A stretch of DNA of 64,000 nt from Phallusia mammillata (Eukaryota; Chordata; Ascidiacea; Phlebobranchia; Ascidiidae): the NCBI GenBank assembly GCA_003260075.1, contig QLIY01000604.1:1-64000 (forward strand), given 5' to 3'. Made by a program: the position numbers and the translations under genes. Of this stretch, positions 25,101 through 36,601 are shown piece after piece. The first letter of the stretch is position 1, and each line of letters opens with the position of its first letter. The notes below the pieces were generated by a model that saw only the letters and a list, made by a program, of their open reading frames with translations, was not told where the DNA came from and did not search any database.

Positions 25101-28100
25101 CTTATTGTCCACTAAGTCTAGTCTGGTGCTGTAATCCTGTGTTGTATCTAGCAGGCGATCTTTGTACAGGATTCGAAAAGCGATAACGCCATGTAAAGAA
25201 ACAAGATTGTTTCTTGCCAAAGTAGGTGGATTCGTTAGGAGTTGCTCAATGCTATATAGCTGCACATTTTAAAAAGCATTCATTTAATTTTCAACAATAA
25301 AAAGAAAACTTCCCGGGACAGTTGTGCAGAAACATGTAACCCAAGTACCTTTACAACACAGAGACAATATGACATTTAAAAGTGAATGTTGGTATGGGTT
25401 TTAAATTTGCCTAGCCCTTGGCTTTAACACACGAAATACCCCTGTTCAAACAAAGCAGAGTTATTAAGATCATAAGCAAAGTGAGGTAGGCATTGATCTG
25501 TGCCTTTTTAATGTGGGCGCCGCCACAATTTTATTAAAGTCCACAACATAACATTACAAAAAGAAACAAACAATAAAATGTTCATGTACAAATATTTCCT
25601 TGAAATGACTTCATTATTGAGAACTTATTTGCAATATCTTCCCATTCCACATTATGAGGTCAAACTTCCATAAACAATGCTACACATTCAACCACTTGCT
25701 ATATTTGTGACGTAACAGTCACTCGATTGCCTCTCCTTGCAGTTACAATTCATTTGCCATGTGGTGCTAGTTTTAAATTGATTTTAGTGCTAGTAGCGTG
25801 CGATTGTTCGAAAATATATTTATGGAAAAAAAAAAGACAGATCGGTAATGGAGCTAGAGGCTTCCAGAAAGAAAGGACAAACTATTTTTAGTCGAAATAA
25901 GTGATAAACTTGTATATGTAGCAGCAAAGAAAAACATATTTGGCCCGCCCGAAAATGTTGTGCAATTCATGCGGCCCGCAGTGGTAAGTAGGTTCCCCAC
26001 CCCTGCTATAGGGTAACAAATTGAACATACACAACACAGAAAATCGGCTTAGAAAAACAAATTCACTTGGGGGGTATTTACCCTGAAAAACCAGTGTTAC
26101 CTTGTGTAAGCCTTGTCCAAAATAACTTGAGTTAAACTTTACGTATGCACTCTCATAGAAACTAACAACTTTTACATGGTTGTAATGAGGAGGAAGGTCA
26201 ACCGTATTCTGCAAAGTATAATGATTTGTGAGATTAAATGTTTGTGTAACTTGCAATACAATGTCTTACTCTGATCTGTCGCATGCACCCCCCCCCCCTT
26301 TGGCAAGAGTTCTTCTGTATCTGAAATTGAAACAATCAAATATAAGAAGTACATTAAACATTCCATAGTTATGTTTCAAAGCAAAAAAGGTGTATGTTGC
26401 AAGACAGCCCCCCCCCCCTTTGGCAAGAGTTCTTCTGTATCTGAAATTGAAACAATCAAATATAAAGAAGTACATTAAACATTCCATAGTTACGTTTCAA
26501 AGCACAAAAGGTATATGTTGCAAGACAAAGTTTCTCGATTGGAAATAAATTCACACCAGATTGGTAAATTGCTAAATAAAATTACAAAATTGAATGTTGC
26601 ATGTTTTTGATAATTTTATTTTTGAGAAGTTGCCAAAAAGAGGTAAATTTTAAAAAAAGAGTTCCGAGTATCAAAAACATTCAAACAACTAATTACCTGA
26701 TTTACCAAGTTCAAGATGTAACAAAGTTCCAGGATAAACCAAACTATACAAGGCACAAGCTTCCCCAGTAAACTTCAGGTGATGGTCCAATAGACTGCCC
26801 CCCCCCCACTGTATGTTGCATATTTTTGATAATTTTATTTTTGAGAAGTTGCCAAGAAGAGGTAAAAATTAAAAAAATAGTTCCGAGTACCAAAACATTT
26901 AAACAACTAATTACCTGATTTACCAAGTTCAAGAAGTAACAAAGTTCCAGGATAAACCAAACTATACAAGGCACAAGCTTCCCCAGATAACTTCAGGTGA
27001 TTGTCCAATAGATTACCCCCCCCCCTGAAAGTTAAAAGCAACAACATTGAAAAACAAGCATGAGTTTACCTAAACAAGATAAAAACAAATCACAATGATA
27101 GGATAAAAAAGGCAGCAACAATCACAAGATCCACATGAAGAAAACTTGACAGGATTGTAATGGCTAAAACCTAAAAAGTTCTGAATTTGGATAAATTACC
27201 TCCTGCAACTGAGACTTGTGAGTGATAAACAAGAGAAAGTCAACGTTTGTTGGTGGCTCAAAACCAAGTGAGTTTTGTGAACCTGATGTCTAATACAGTA
27301 AAAATGCCTTTGTTTAATCACAAGATGAACATGAAACATAGTAAATTTTCTCATAGCTTACACTTGGTGTATCCATGCTTTGGGTAGTTTCAGATTTTCT
27401 TGAAGTTTTTAATATTGTGTTTTCCTTAACTGACATTACAAAGCAAAGAGAATAGAGAAACTGGTTTTCTTGGCTGTTTGGGTTCCTGTTGAACAAAGCC
27501 AAATTTAAAACCTTAAACCTACTACAACCAATCATTGATTTACCAGTCATCCATGTCATCACATCCTACATCAAAAAAGGTTTCTACCCATCTTCTTTCA
27601 ACAACAATTGAAAATTTGTGAAGGCGTAACAGAGAGTCAAGTTGTTCAGTGTTAGGAATATTAAATTTAACTTGAAACTGATCATCATGTCTGTTGAAAA
27701 GAAAAGGTTCCTCAGTTTAATATGGTAAAAGCTGTTTAAAGTGCTCTTTTTATGCACACTCTTATGATGTTGTATGTGAAGGCAAAATATATTTTTATCA
27801 ACTTATTAACCTAAAGAAAGATTTTTTTAAAGAATAAGCTTTAGGTCTGGGACCAATTGAACACAAACTCTTTAACCAACATATGATGATCTTGTGATTC
27901 TGTTGTTGTTAGTCATTTTTGACCAAAGTGTTTTGCAAAACTCAGAAATTAGGTTTATGAACTTACCTTGTGTCATTTTCTACACTATCACTGTCAGGCA
28001 ATACAATACATGGTATGTAACAGGCACCATCACATATTTGAAGAAATCCTGTGGCCGACTGTTGCAATTGACCAATAAGTATGGTGTTCTCTTCCAGAGA

Positions 28101-31100
28101 CTAAACAATATAGCTGTCACTTCGGAAAATGTTTAAAAAGCCTATGTTTTTTGGATTATACTCCAAGCTTATTACACGCCCTAAAGACAGGAAGCGAAAA
28201 ATAAAGTGCACCAAAAATGTCAAATAAGTGCAAAACTTTTACTCCACATAATTGTTTAGAAGAAAAAAGTACAATGTTTGGTTTGCAAAAAAAATTCAAA
28301 AAATAAACACACATGTAGTGTTTTTTTAAGGTGTTTCAAATTTCTCCAGCGGTTTCCCAAAATTTGCCAGTAGCCTAATAAATAATTTGTTTAAGCAAAT
28401 ATGGCTATTTTTTGGTATTTAAATGAAACACTTGTGGTCTCTTAAAACTACTTAGCGGTCACCCAAACCAAACCTTACAAAAAAACCTGCACACATGTGT
28501 ACAATTTATCAAAAACACTTACATTAAAACTGCCCATATCTTCTGTAAGCTTTTCAGAAGAAATAACACAATGTCTCCATTGTTCAGGATTTATAACAGT
28601 ACCATCTTGTGAAAAAAGCTGTTTTGCAATTGAAAGAGCTTTCTTATGTACATCCTACCAACAGAAATACCATGTTTTGTAAAAGATTACGCAAGCAACC
28701 AGTGTATATATACTGAACTCAATGCCCTACTTGAATTGAAAGATGTTGGAATGCTTCACAGGGTTTTTGTACAATTTTCTCTTCAGCACATTTTAAATGT
28801 TCAGTGAAATAAAAATTGCTTGTTGCTGATGGTAACAGAAGATTGAAAAACCATTCCTGCTGCAAGATCTTCTTTACTATTAAATTGTAACAAATTATAT
28901 TATATTTATGAAAAGTCTGAAAAAATCTAACCAGCACCTTAGTTCAATATTTCACAATATTATAATAATAAGCAAAAGGTAACCAAATTACAATAAAACA
29001 GTAATGAGTCACTCTTTCTGTCCTTTTCACAAAGTATATAGAGAATCAAGCACATAACATTACTGTGGTGTTGGTTGTCTGTTTTTGGAACTCACCTTGT
29101 TTTGGAGACAAATTATCTTCCTGTTGAGCCACAGACACCATTTTTTCTGCCAACTTATACCATGTCACAAGTTTTATTGGATGGACATTTAAGCTGTTAA
29201 TTTTTTGGTACAAAGAAGAACTTTCATCGGAGAGATTGTGATGAGAAGATGGCATAGAAGAAAATTCCAATATCTGTTGAATATCAAAAACTCAATTTGA
29301 ATCTAAAGGTAATATGAATGACATTCCTTAGCATTGATAAATTAGTCATAAAATTTCTTAATCGTGTTAGTTAGTAGATTTGTTTGCAGTCTATTGCATT
29401 TTTTTATTCCAAACTTTAAGCAATGTTAGAATATACACAAAACAACATACCTGCACTTGCGAACTTTCGCAGCACGATAAAACAGTAACACCTCCCCCCC
29501 CCCCTTCCTTAGCATTGATAAATTAGTCATAAAATTTCTTAATCATGTTAGTTAGTAGATTTGTTTGCAGTCTATTGCAATTTTTATTTCAAACTTTAAG
29601 CAATGTTAGAATATACACGAAACAACATACCTGCACTTGCGAATTTTCGCAGCACGATAAAACAGTAACACTGTGTAACTGCAACAAAATTTAGAATGTA
29701 AACACAAAACAGTTGTTTACCCTAAAATTTAATGAACAACCTTGCATCCGTGCACTTTCTTTAAACACACAACAGCACCAGTCCGTAGTCCAGCAACCAT
29801 TGAAGTTTGTACCACAAAATACACACCACCTTCCAAGGTTAAAATACCCAACTCACTGCTAACAATTGAAGAAATTCTTCCAACAAAAACAGGACAGAAA
29901 GCAACTTTGTATTCATTGCTGTCATTGTCAGGTCTAAATTCCATTTTAAATGCAGATTTAATCAACTTTACATACTATAAGACATATTTTATTATTTGCA
30001 AAATACATACCCCCCCCCCTCTAAATTCCATTTTAAATGCAGATTTAATCAACTTTACATACTATAATATTTTTTATTATTTGCAAAATACATACTGCTT
30101 GAGACTTTTGTTTGGTGACTTCTGGTTCTGTTTGTACACTTCTAACAGTTCTTTTCCATCACAGTTAAACTGTATCTGGGATTCTGTTGTTGCTTCAAAG
30201 GTATAAAATTTCCTATTGGAAATTAAGTCGTTGTATTTTCATAACAGTTAATTTTAGCTTGTGATCAAACGACGGTTAAGTTTAGAAGACAATTTTGGTT
30301 TTTAGTTAGTTTAGTTTCCCCCCCCCCTGACTTCTGGTTCTGTTTGTACACTTCTAACAGTTCTTTTCCATCACAATTAAATTGTATTTGGGATTCTGTT
30401 GTTGCTTCAAAGGTATAAAATTTCCTGTTGGAAATAAAGTCATTGTATTTTCATAACAGTTAATCTTAGCTTGTGATCAAACGACAGTTAATTTTAGAAG
30501 CCAATTTTGGTTTTTAGTTAGTTCAGTTGGTTTTACACACATATGTTCAATTTTTAAAGAAACAATAAATTGAAGTACAAACTTAGTTATCAGTATCATC
30601 AAAAGACTAAAGTTTAGTATTCAGTTACTTTTTAGTTATTTTGGTTCAAACTTACTTATCATTGTCTGAATCTTTTTTATATGTAACATTACAAGCAGTA
30701 AAGCCCCCCCCCCCAATAAATTGAAGTACAAACTTAGTTATCAGTATCATCAAAAGACTAACTTTAGTATTTAGTAATTTTGGTTCAAACCTACCTATCA
30801 TTGTCTGAATCTTTTTTATATGTAACATTACAAGCAGTAAGTTGAAATCCACATATGAGATGATGGCAAGTTTGCTCTTGTGGTAAAGTCACAATGAGGT
30901 AATTATCACGTAAAGATGTGCAGCTATCACTAGAATACTGCACATTGACATCAGAAACATGATTTACCAAATAAACTTTATGCTGGGATGGAGCGATTGA
31001 CGTGCTGTGCACAACACCTAAACATAAACAAACAAGATTGTATTACAAAAAGCCACCCCAATAAAACATGATCTGATTACTAATGTCTGCACATAAAGGA

Positions 31101-32072
31101 AATTGAACTGGGAACTAAATCAACTGTACACTATGATTAGCAACAACCAGTTTCTACTACATAAGCCAGTGGTTACACACTGGAGAGAAGTTCCTCTCAA
31201 GATGGCATTTTAAAACTTGAGGGGAGGAACTTACTTTAAATTTTAGATATGTTTTATAAACAGACACTATTTGTTCTGGAAATATGACAGGTAAAGTTGA
31301 TAAAGACTTAATTTTATATGATCTCAGTATGCTTTATAATCTAACATGTAGTACATTAGGGAGGAATGAAAATGTTTTGAAATGTTAAGGAAGTAATTTG
31401 TCAGGGAACCACTGACAGAGGCTAACAAATTTATTTAATTGAAGCAAGTATCTACTTTAAAACTTTAATTTAGTAGCATATTTTGTGTATTTGTGGAATT
31501 TCTGATATTTCTGCAACTTTATGATCAAAGTATGTTTATTTTAAAATGCTGCAACAGCATCACCCGTAATATTGCATTTTTGCAACTTCTCAAGATCCTT
31601 TTTTTGCATTTGTCTTATTTGTGACACTGTAAAGATTGGTGGATCATGAACCAAACTGCTGATTTTCAGTTGTGCCAATACAATAGGATCATCCAAGACT
31701 TCAATATATCTGTGAAAAAAGTAATGCAGTATTAGGAATAGGCAATTGAAAATAGTTTACTATTATAGATTGCTTTAGGATATTAAAATAATCCCGAGTA
31801 CTGAAAGTACTGAACCCTATTTAATTTTTGTGCTATTCTACAATGTGAACCAATCAACATCAATGACTTCAAAACATCAAAACACGCTTATTGCAGTGCA
31901 ATATGTTCATACTTTCCAAATGTTTGCCAGAGCCAACACAAGTTTGTTGCATTTTACCCTGCACTTAAAAAGCATCTTTCTGAAGTTGCTAAAGACATGT
32001 GCCGCATGTATACGAGTTTTTTAAGCAATTTGGAAATTTTTTTTTGGAATAGATTCTTTACCTCAAAAATTA

Positions 32073-32159
<87 letters not shown>

Positions 32160-34130
32160 TACTGTCTAACGCACGCAGTCACTAGAAACAATGTCGGTAT
32201 GTGTGTTACTCATTGCACAATCATGGTGTAAGTCTGATTTTTAACCAAAAACATGTGGTTTGAATAGTTTGCTTTTTGTATTCCATGCAGCATATCAATT
32301 TTTTCCCAACTTTCATCACTTCATATTGCTATATTTGTTAAATTGAAATTTTTTTCAGTTTTTTGTACTGCAACAAGCTAAGCAGCTCACAAATAAAATC
32401 TTTGTTTTACTTTTGTATGACTTCTTGGGATAATAAATGGTTTAAACATAAATTATATGGTGTTTCCCAAAAGCAACATTTACAGAGATGTTCACAAAAA
32501 ATGGAAATGATAATTTTGTTACCCTGGGTGGCCATCAGATAAAGGAATGTAGTTCCATGTGCTAAGCAGACAAACTGATTGTGTATACTTGGAGCTGATA
32601 TTAGTCATCGTACAAGTTACACTGCCAGTTTGATCCGATAAAACCAGCTGATGGTTTAAGTCTGAAAATGAAATACTTGTTATACATCAAAATCTGTTAA
32701 ATTTATTAAAGCACTGAATGTTACCAAAGTCAAGATATCCAATAAGTAAACTGGGTATTCCTTCCCACTGTTGACAGTGCACACATGAATTTTTAGCGTT
32801 TTTGATGTTGTAATCGTTCTGCAAAACAATTACACATGATATAGATTTCACACAAAAATATAAACTTAAAATGGTATGAAGGTAACTTACCAAGCTTATG
32901 CAACTATGAACAGGTGAAAAGTGGCGCCTTTTCAATCTTTTTATTGACAAACAACACTTTCTCTTTGGTATTTGTCCAACAGGCAAACCTGTCAGTAATA
33001 AATATTTGGAGTAACCATTTCACCCAACCAAAAGCATATATTTTATTTGACATAATCAATCATTAGTAAAAACAACACAACATACTTCAAAATGATTTTA
33101 TACTTATCACACTTAGTGTCACACATATATATTACACATTCTACAAACCAACACTTCAAACTTGTTACTAGTACAAACCTTGCTGAATTTCACAAGACAT
33201 ACATCTTAGCAGACTACAGGTAATCTTCTGTTTCAGGTCGACCTTTCCTATAAATCAAAGACTTAGATGGATCCAAAAACAATATTGAAACATAAAACAA
33301 ACCTAGAAGTGAATCTGGAATCGCAGGTATGACATAATGTTCCCCCCCCCCTGTCTAACGCACACAGTCACTAGAAACAATGTCGGCATGTGTGTTACTC
33401 ATTGCACAATCATGGTGTAAGTCTGATTTTTAGCCAAAAACATGTGGTTTGAATAGTTTGTTTAAGAATTCAAGAAGTTAAAATTTAAATTCTCCTAGAT
33501 TCGCTATTCTATGTTGTGTATCCCATGCAGCATATCAATTTTTTCCCAACTTTCATCACTTCATATTGCTATATTCGTTAAATTGAGATTTTTTTCAGTT
33601 TTTTGTACTGCAACAGGCTAAGCTGCTCACGAGTAAAATCTTTGTTTCATTTTTGTATGACTTCCTAGGATAATAAATGGTTTAAACATAAATTATAAGG
33701 TGTTTCCCAAAAGCAACATTTACAGAGATGTTTACAAAAATGGAAATGATAATTTTGTTACCCTGGGTGGCCATCAGATAAAGGAATGTAGTTCCATGTG
33801 CTAAGCAGACAAACTGATTGTGTATACTTGGAGCTGATATTAGTCATCGTACAAGTTACACAGCCAGTTTGATCCGATAAAACCAGCTGATGGTTTAAGT
33901 CTAAAACAAAATATTTGTTATACATCAAAATCTGTTAAATTTATTAAAGCACTGAATGTTACCAAAGTCAAGATATCCAATAAGTAAACTGGGTATTCCT
34001 TCCCACTGTTGACAGTTAGCACATGAATTTTCAACATTTTTGATGTTGTAATCTTTCTGCAAAACAATTACAAATGATATAGATTTCACACTAAAATATA
34101 AACTTCAAATGCTACGAAAGCAACTTACCA

Positions 34131-34169
<39 letters not shown>

Positions 34170-34701
34170 GTGGCGCCTTTTCAATCTTTTTATTGACAAA
34201 CAACACTTTTTCTTTGGTATTTGTCCAACAGGCAAACCTGTCAGTAATAAATATCTGAAAAAAGTCACCATTCACCCAACCAAAAGCATATAATTTATTT
34301 GACATAATCATTAGTAAAAACAACACAACATACTTCAAAATGATTTTATATTTATCACACTTAGTGTCACACATATATATTACACATTCTACAAACTAAC
34401 ACTTCAAACTTGTTACTAGTACAAACCTTGCTGAATTTCACAAGACATACATCTTAGCAGACTACAGGTAATCTTCTGTTTTAGGTTGACCTTTCCTATA
34501 AATCAAAGACTTAGATAGATCCAAAAACAATATTGAAACATAAAACAAACCTAAAAGAAGTGAATCTGGAATCGCGGGTATGACATAATGTTCAATAAAC
34601 AAATAGACCGCTTTAACCCACGCACGAGAAGTACTTCCACGTTCTACATCAATACCAAGTGTAGAAGCATAGCAGATCACATCAAAAGAACCTCCAGGCA
34701 T
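22196..34701 (-). CDS. CTC1: CTC1, large subunit of the CST telomere replication complex
   Basis: At least 30 exons. The protein would be about 1250 residues (human CTC1 has 1217), built of OB folds that bind single-stranded DNA with STN1 and TEN1 for telomere C-strand fill-in. N-terminal exons: 34551-34701, 34427-34495, 32891-32988, 32725-32818, 32523-32661, 31564-31709, 30795-31017, 30096-30212, 29741-29933, 29631-29678, 29096-29273. Middle: 28731-28876, 28523-28654, 27967-28100, 27544-27690, 27362-27485, 27200-27289, then gap-damaged exons at 26299-27015. C-terminal: 26101-26208, 25099-25259, 24862-24982, 24484-24597, 24288-24453, 23860-23930, 23685-23787, 23275-23363, 23007-23125, 22839-22903, 22646-22780, 22196-22317. 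Matches recalled from human CTC1 include the first OB fold (LVLSDQTGSVTCTMTN, WNYIPLSDG), LRLHKFSIVVERRW, and a zinc-ribbon-like CSACGRQRALSCGC block. The start is the ATG of MPGGSFDVICYAS, which gives an N-terminus like the human one. Identity rests on family recall, not on a search. Confidence 0.82.
24151..24199. repeat. Perfect-looking hairpin in a CTC1 intron
   Basis: The arm GATTCGGTTTCGGCCGAAT is followed 11 bases later by its inverse, ATTCGGCCGAAATCGAATC, with one mismatch in 19. It probably belongs to a small inverted-repeat transposon filling the intron between 23930 and 24288. I could not fix the element ends or a target duplication. Confidence 0.5.
25925..26004. mobile_element. Right end of a hAT-type element of the 43625 family
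   Basis: The stretch ends with TGCGGCCCGCAG and then AGGTTCCCCACCCCTG, matching the inverted ends of the complete element at 43625-44228. A matching left end was not found, so it is truncated or has decayed. It lies in a CTC1 intron. Confidence 0.5.
26299..27015 (-). repeat. Gap-damaged and duplicated CTC1 exons
   Basis: Two CTC1 exons occur here as incomplete allelic copies. The exon encoding LDNHLKLSGEACALYSLVYP up to LLLLELGKS is at 26915-27015 and again at 26697-26797. Each copy runs into a poly-C tract at its 5' side (27016-27025 and 26798-26807). The short exon start encoding DTEELLPK occurs at 26299-26320 and again at 26419-26440, each cut by a poly-C tract. The full exons cannot be read from this window. 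Confidence 0.7.
29505..30850 (-). repeat. Allelic copies of CTC1 exon segments at poly-C joints
   Basis: The intron-exon block at 29325-29493 is repeated at 29505-29670 after the tract at 29494-29504. The segment 29932-30000 is repeated at 30020-30090 after the tract at 30010-30019. The exon at 30096-30212 has a partial copy at 30328-30421 after the tract at 30318-30327. The end of the exon at 30795-31017 has a partial copy at 30659-30703. Only one copy of each can be in a transcript. Confidence 0.75.
31167..31414. mobile_element. Aged hAT-type MITE in a CTC1 intron
   Basis: The ends are CAGTGGTTACACACTGG and TCAGGGAACCACTG. The flanking octamers ACATAAGC and ACAGAGGC agree at 6 of 8 positions, as expected for an old insertion. 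The interior GGGAGGAATG and GGGAGGAACTT motifs are shared with the element at 41212-41531. Confidence 0.6.
32075..32159 (+). other. 85-base poly-C tract, probable assembly gap placeholder
   Basis: This is the longest C run in the window, lying in a CTC1 intron. The roughly 1.2 kb to its right is repeated after the 10-base tract at 33342-33351. Confidence 0.65.
32160..34550 (-). repeat. Two allelic copies of the CTC1 exon 2 to exon 5 region
   Basis: Sequence 32160-33341 (copy B, exons 5 to 2 in reverse) is repeated at 33352-34550 (copy A), with small indels and scattered substitutions. Copy A has the 29-C tract at 34133-34161, exactly where copy B has 18 bases of normal coding sequence (encoding part of VHSCISL). 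Copy B therefore shows what the tract replaced. The end of exon 1 differs by three bases between copies. Confidence 0.85.
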
Positions 34702-34841
34702 CTTCTTACATTGATACTTAAAACTTATGCTTAACACACATTTGTAATAATCACCTGTACAGTGTACACAGAAGCCAAGACCAAACATACATATGATGTT
34801 CAGTTAAATAACTGTCGTAAAAATTTTGTCCCCCCCCCCCC

Positions 34842-35911
34842 ACGTTCTACATCAATACCAAGTGTAGAAGCATAGCAGATCACTTCAAAAGAACCTCCAG
34901 ACATCTTTTTACATTGATACTTAAAATTTATGCTTAACACACATTTGTAATAATCAACTGTACACAGAAGGCAAGACCAAACATAAAAATGATGCATCCT
35001 CTGCTTAGTTAAATAATTGCCGTAAAAATTTTGTTATATTCTTTTGAGATTCCACTGTGTCAAATGCACTACGGTAAATTTTTGGTTTAGTGTCATCAAA
35101 AGTTTCATTAATTTACTACATTTAAAGCTTAAAAGTTTTATTTATTTATTATTACTCATGTTAGTCATCTGTATAATTCTTAAATTGTAAAACCCAATAA
35201 ATGTTATCCTCTAACCATGCTGAAAAAATAGACAAAATTTGTATTTTTTTCAGATGTTAGCAGCAAATTCTTATACCAGCTGTGTGAAATCAGATCAGAT
35301 ATAGCAGAACAAAACTTTCTGTCAACATTTTAGAATCGTATCATTTTAAGTTTTTGAGATATTTATTTTGTGCGTTTTTTCCGCGTTGATGCAGAAATAG
35401 TAGTTAATAGATCAGCATAAGTTACAAGATGCTAACTGGAGGGTTCAGTATTCTACCATTCCAAATATGTCACATGTTGGACTTTTTCTGCGCACGTCCA
35501 ATAGGCCTATGTTTAAGAAACAGCCGGATCTGCAGAAAAACAACAGCCAGACATACGGGGTTTCCCCCAAACTATTCATCCTATTTTCCCGCCAACCGAC
35601 ATAGAAATTGTAATAAACTCGAAAAAACGAAACAACAAATTAGAAGAAAAAATATTCGACAGGTACACATTAACACTTGTCCACTTTCGGATTTTTCACA
35701 AAACTTGATTCAGTTGCTGTTTCGAAGTCGTGATTTTTCCTGCAAATAATTTAAAAATGTTGGCTATATTTCCCCCCCCCCTCCTATTTTCCCGCCAACC
35801 GACATAGAAATTGTAATAAACTCGAAAAACGAAACAACGAATTCGAAGAAAAAACATTCGACAGATACACATTGGCACTTGTCCACTTTCGGATTTTTCA
35901 CCAAATGTGAT
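34842..35911 (-). other. Duplicate of CTC1 exon 1 sequence and intergenic spacer
   Basis: Bases 34842-34960 repeat the exon 1 coding start (the MPGG or MSGG-SF methionine segment) after the tract at 34830-34841. The rest, up to the last exon of the CCDC172-like gene, holds no clear gene. It contains another allelic copy of that last exon near 35711-35741, with a poly-C tract at 35772-35781. Confidence 0.6.
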
Positions 35912-36570
35912 TCAATTGTTTTTTCGAAGTCTTTTTCGTGATTTTTCCTGCAAACAGAAAAAAATGTAAACTATATTTATTTTATTGGTACGGGTATTTT
36001 GTTTTACCTCAGTGTCTGCAACATTTTTCTGCCATTTCATTCTTTGTAGATTCGCTAGTTCTTTGCGAAGCTCCCCGACTTCGTTGTTGACTGACGTTGT
36101 GGCGTTTAAAATCTCCGACAGCTCATTTTTTAGTCTTTAAATAACGACAGAAAACGTAAAAAGAAAAAAAGGCATAATATTTCACAAACAATATAATCTA
36201 CTCAAACTGTTCTGGATGGTGGCAAATTTCAGATATTTGTCGTCTAAGTTCAGAAGATTTCTCTCGTTTTATCTCCGCAGCTTCATCCAAATCTGTAAAA
36301 AAATTAAGTCGGCTTAAATAAGACGCAAGATAGCTATTTTGCAGCAACTTAGCTATATTTCGTTGCAGGTTGGCGTTGCAAGTTGGCTAAGTGGCGTCAA
36401 CTTCGCTAGCTAGCAACGAAATTTAGGTAACTTGCAAGTTTTGGGTTTGTTTTCAAAACGGCCTAAAGGCGCCGTTGTCGAAAAAATTAAGTTGCGGACA
36501 AGTTAGCTTTTTTATCGACAGCGCCCCCCATACGTGTTAACTGTATTTTATAAAAACGTTCATCCCTGAT

Positions 36571-36601
<31 letters not shown>

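Noticed and set aside
29742-30206. 154-residue + strand open frame
   Set aside because: It is antisense to CTC1 exons that join in phase and match the family, and it crosses a poly-C tract.
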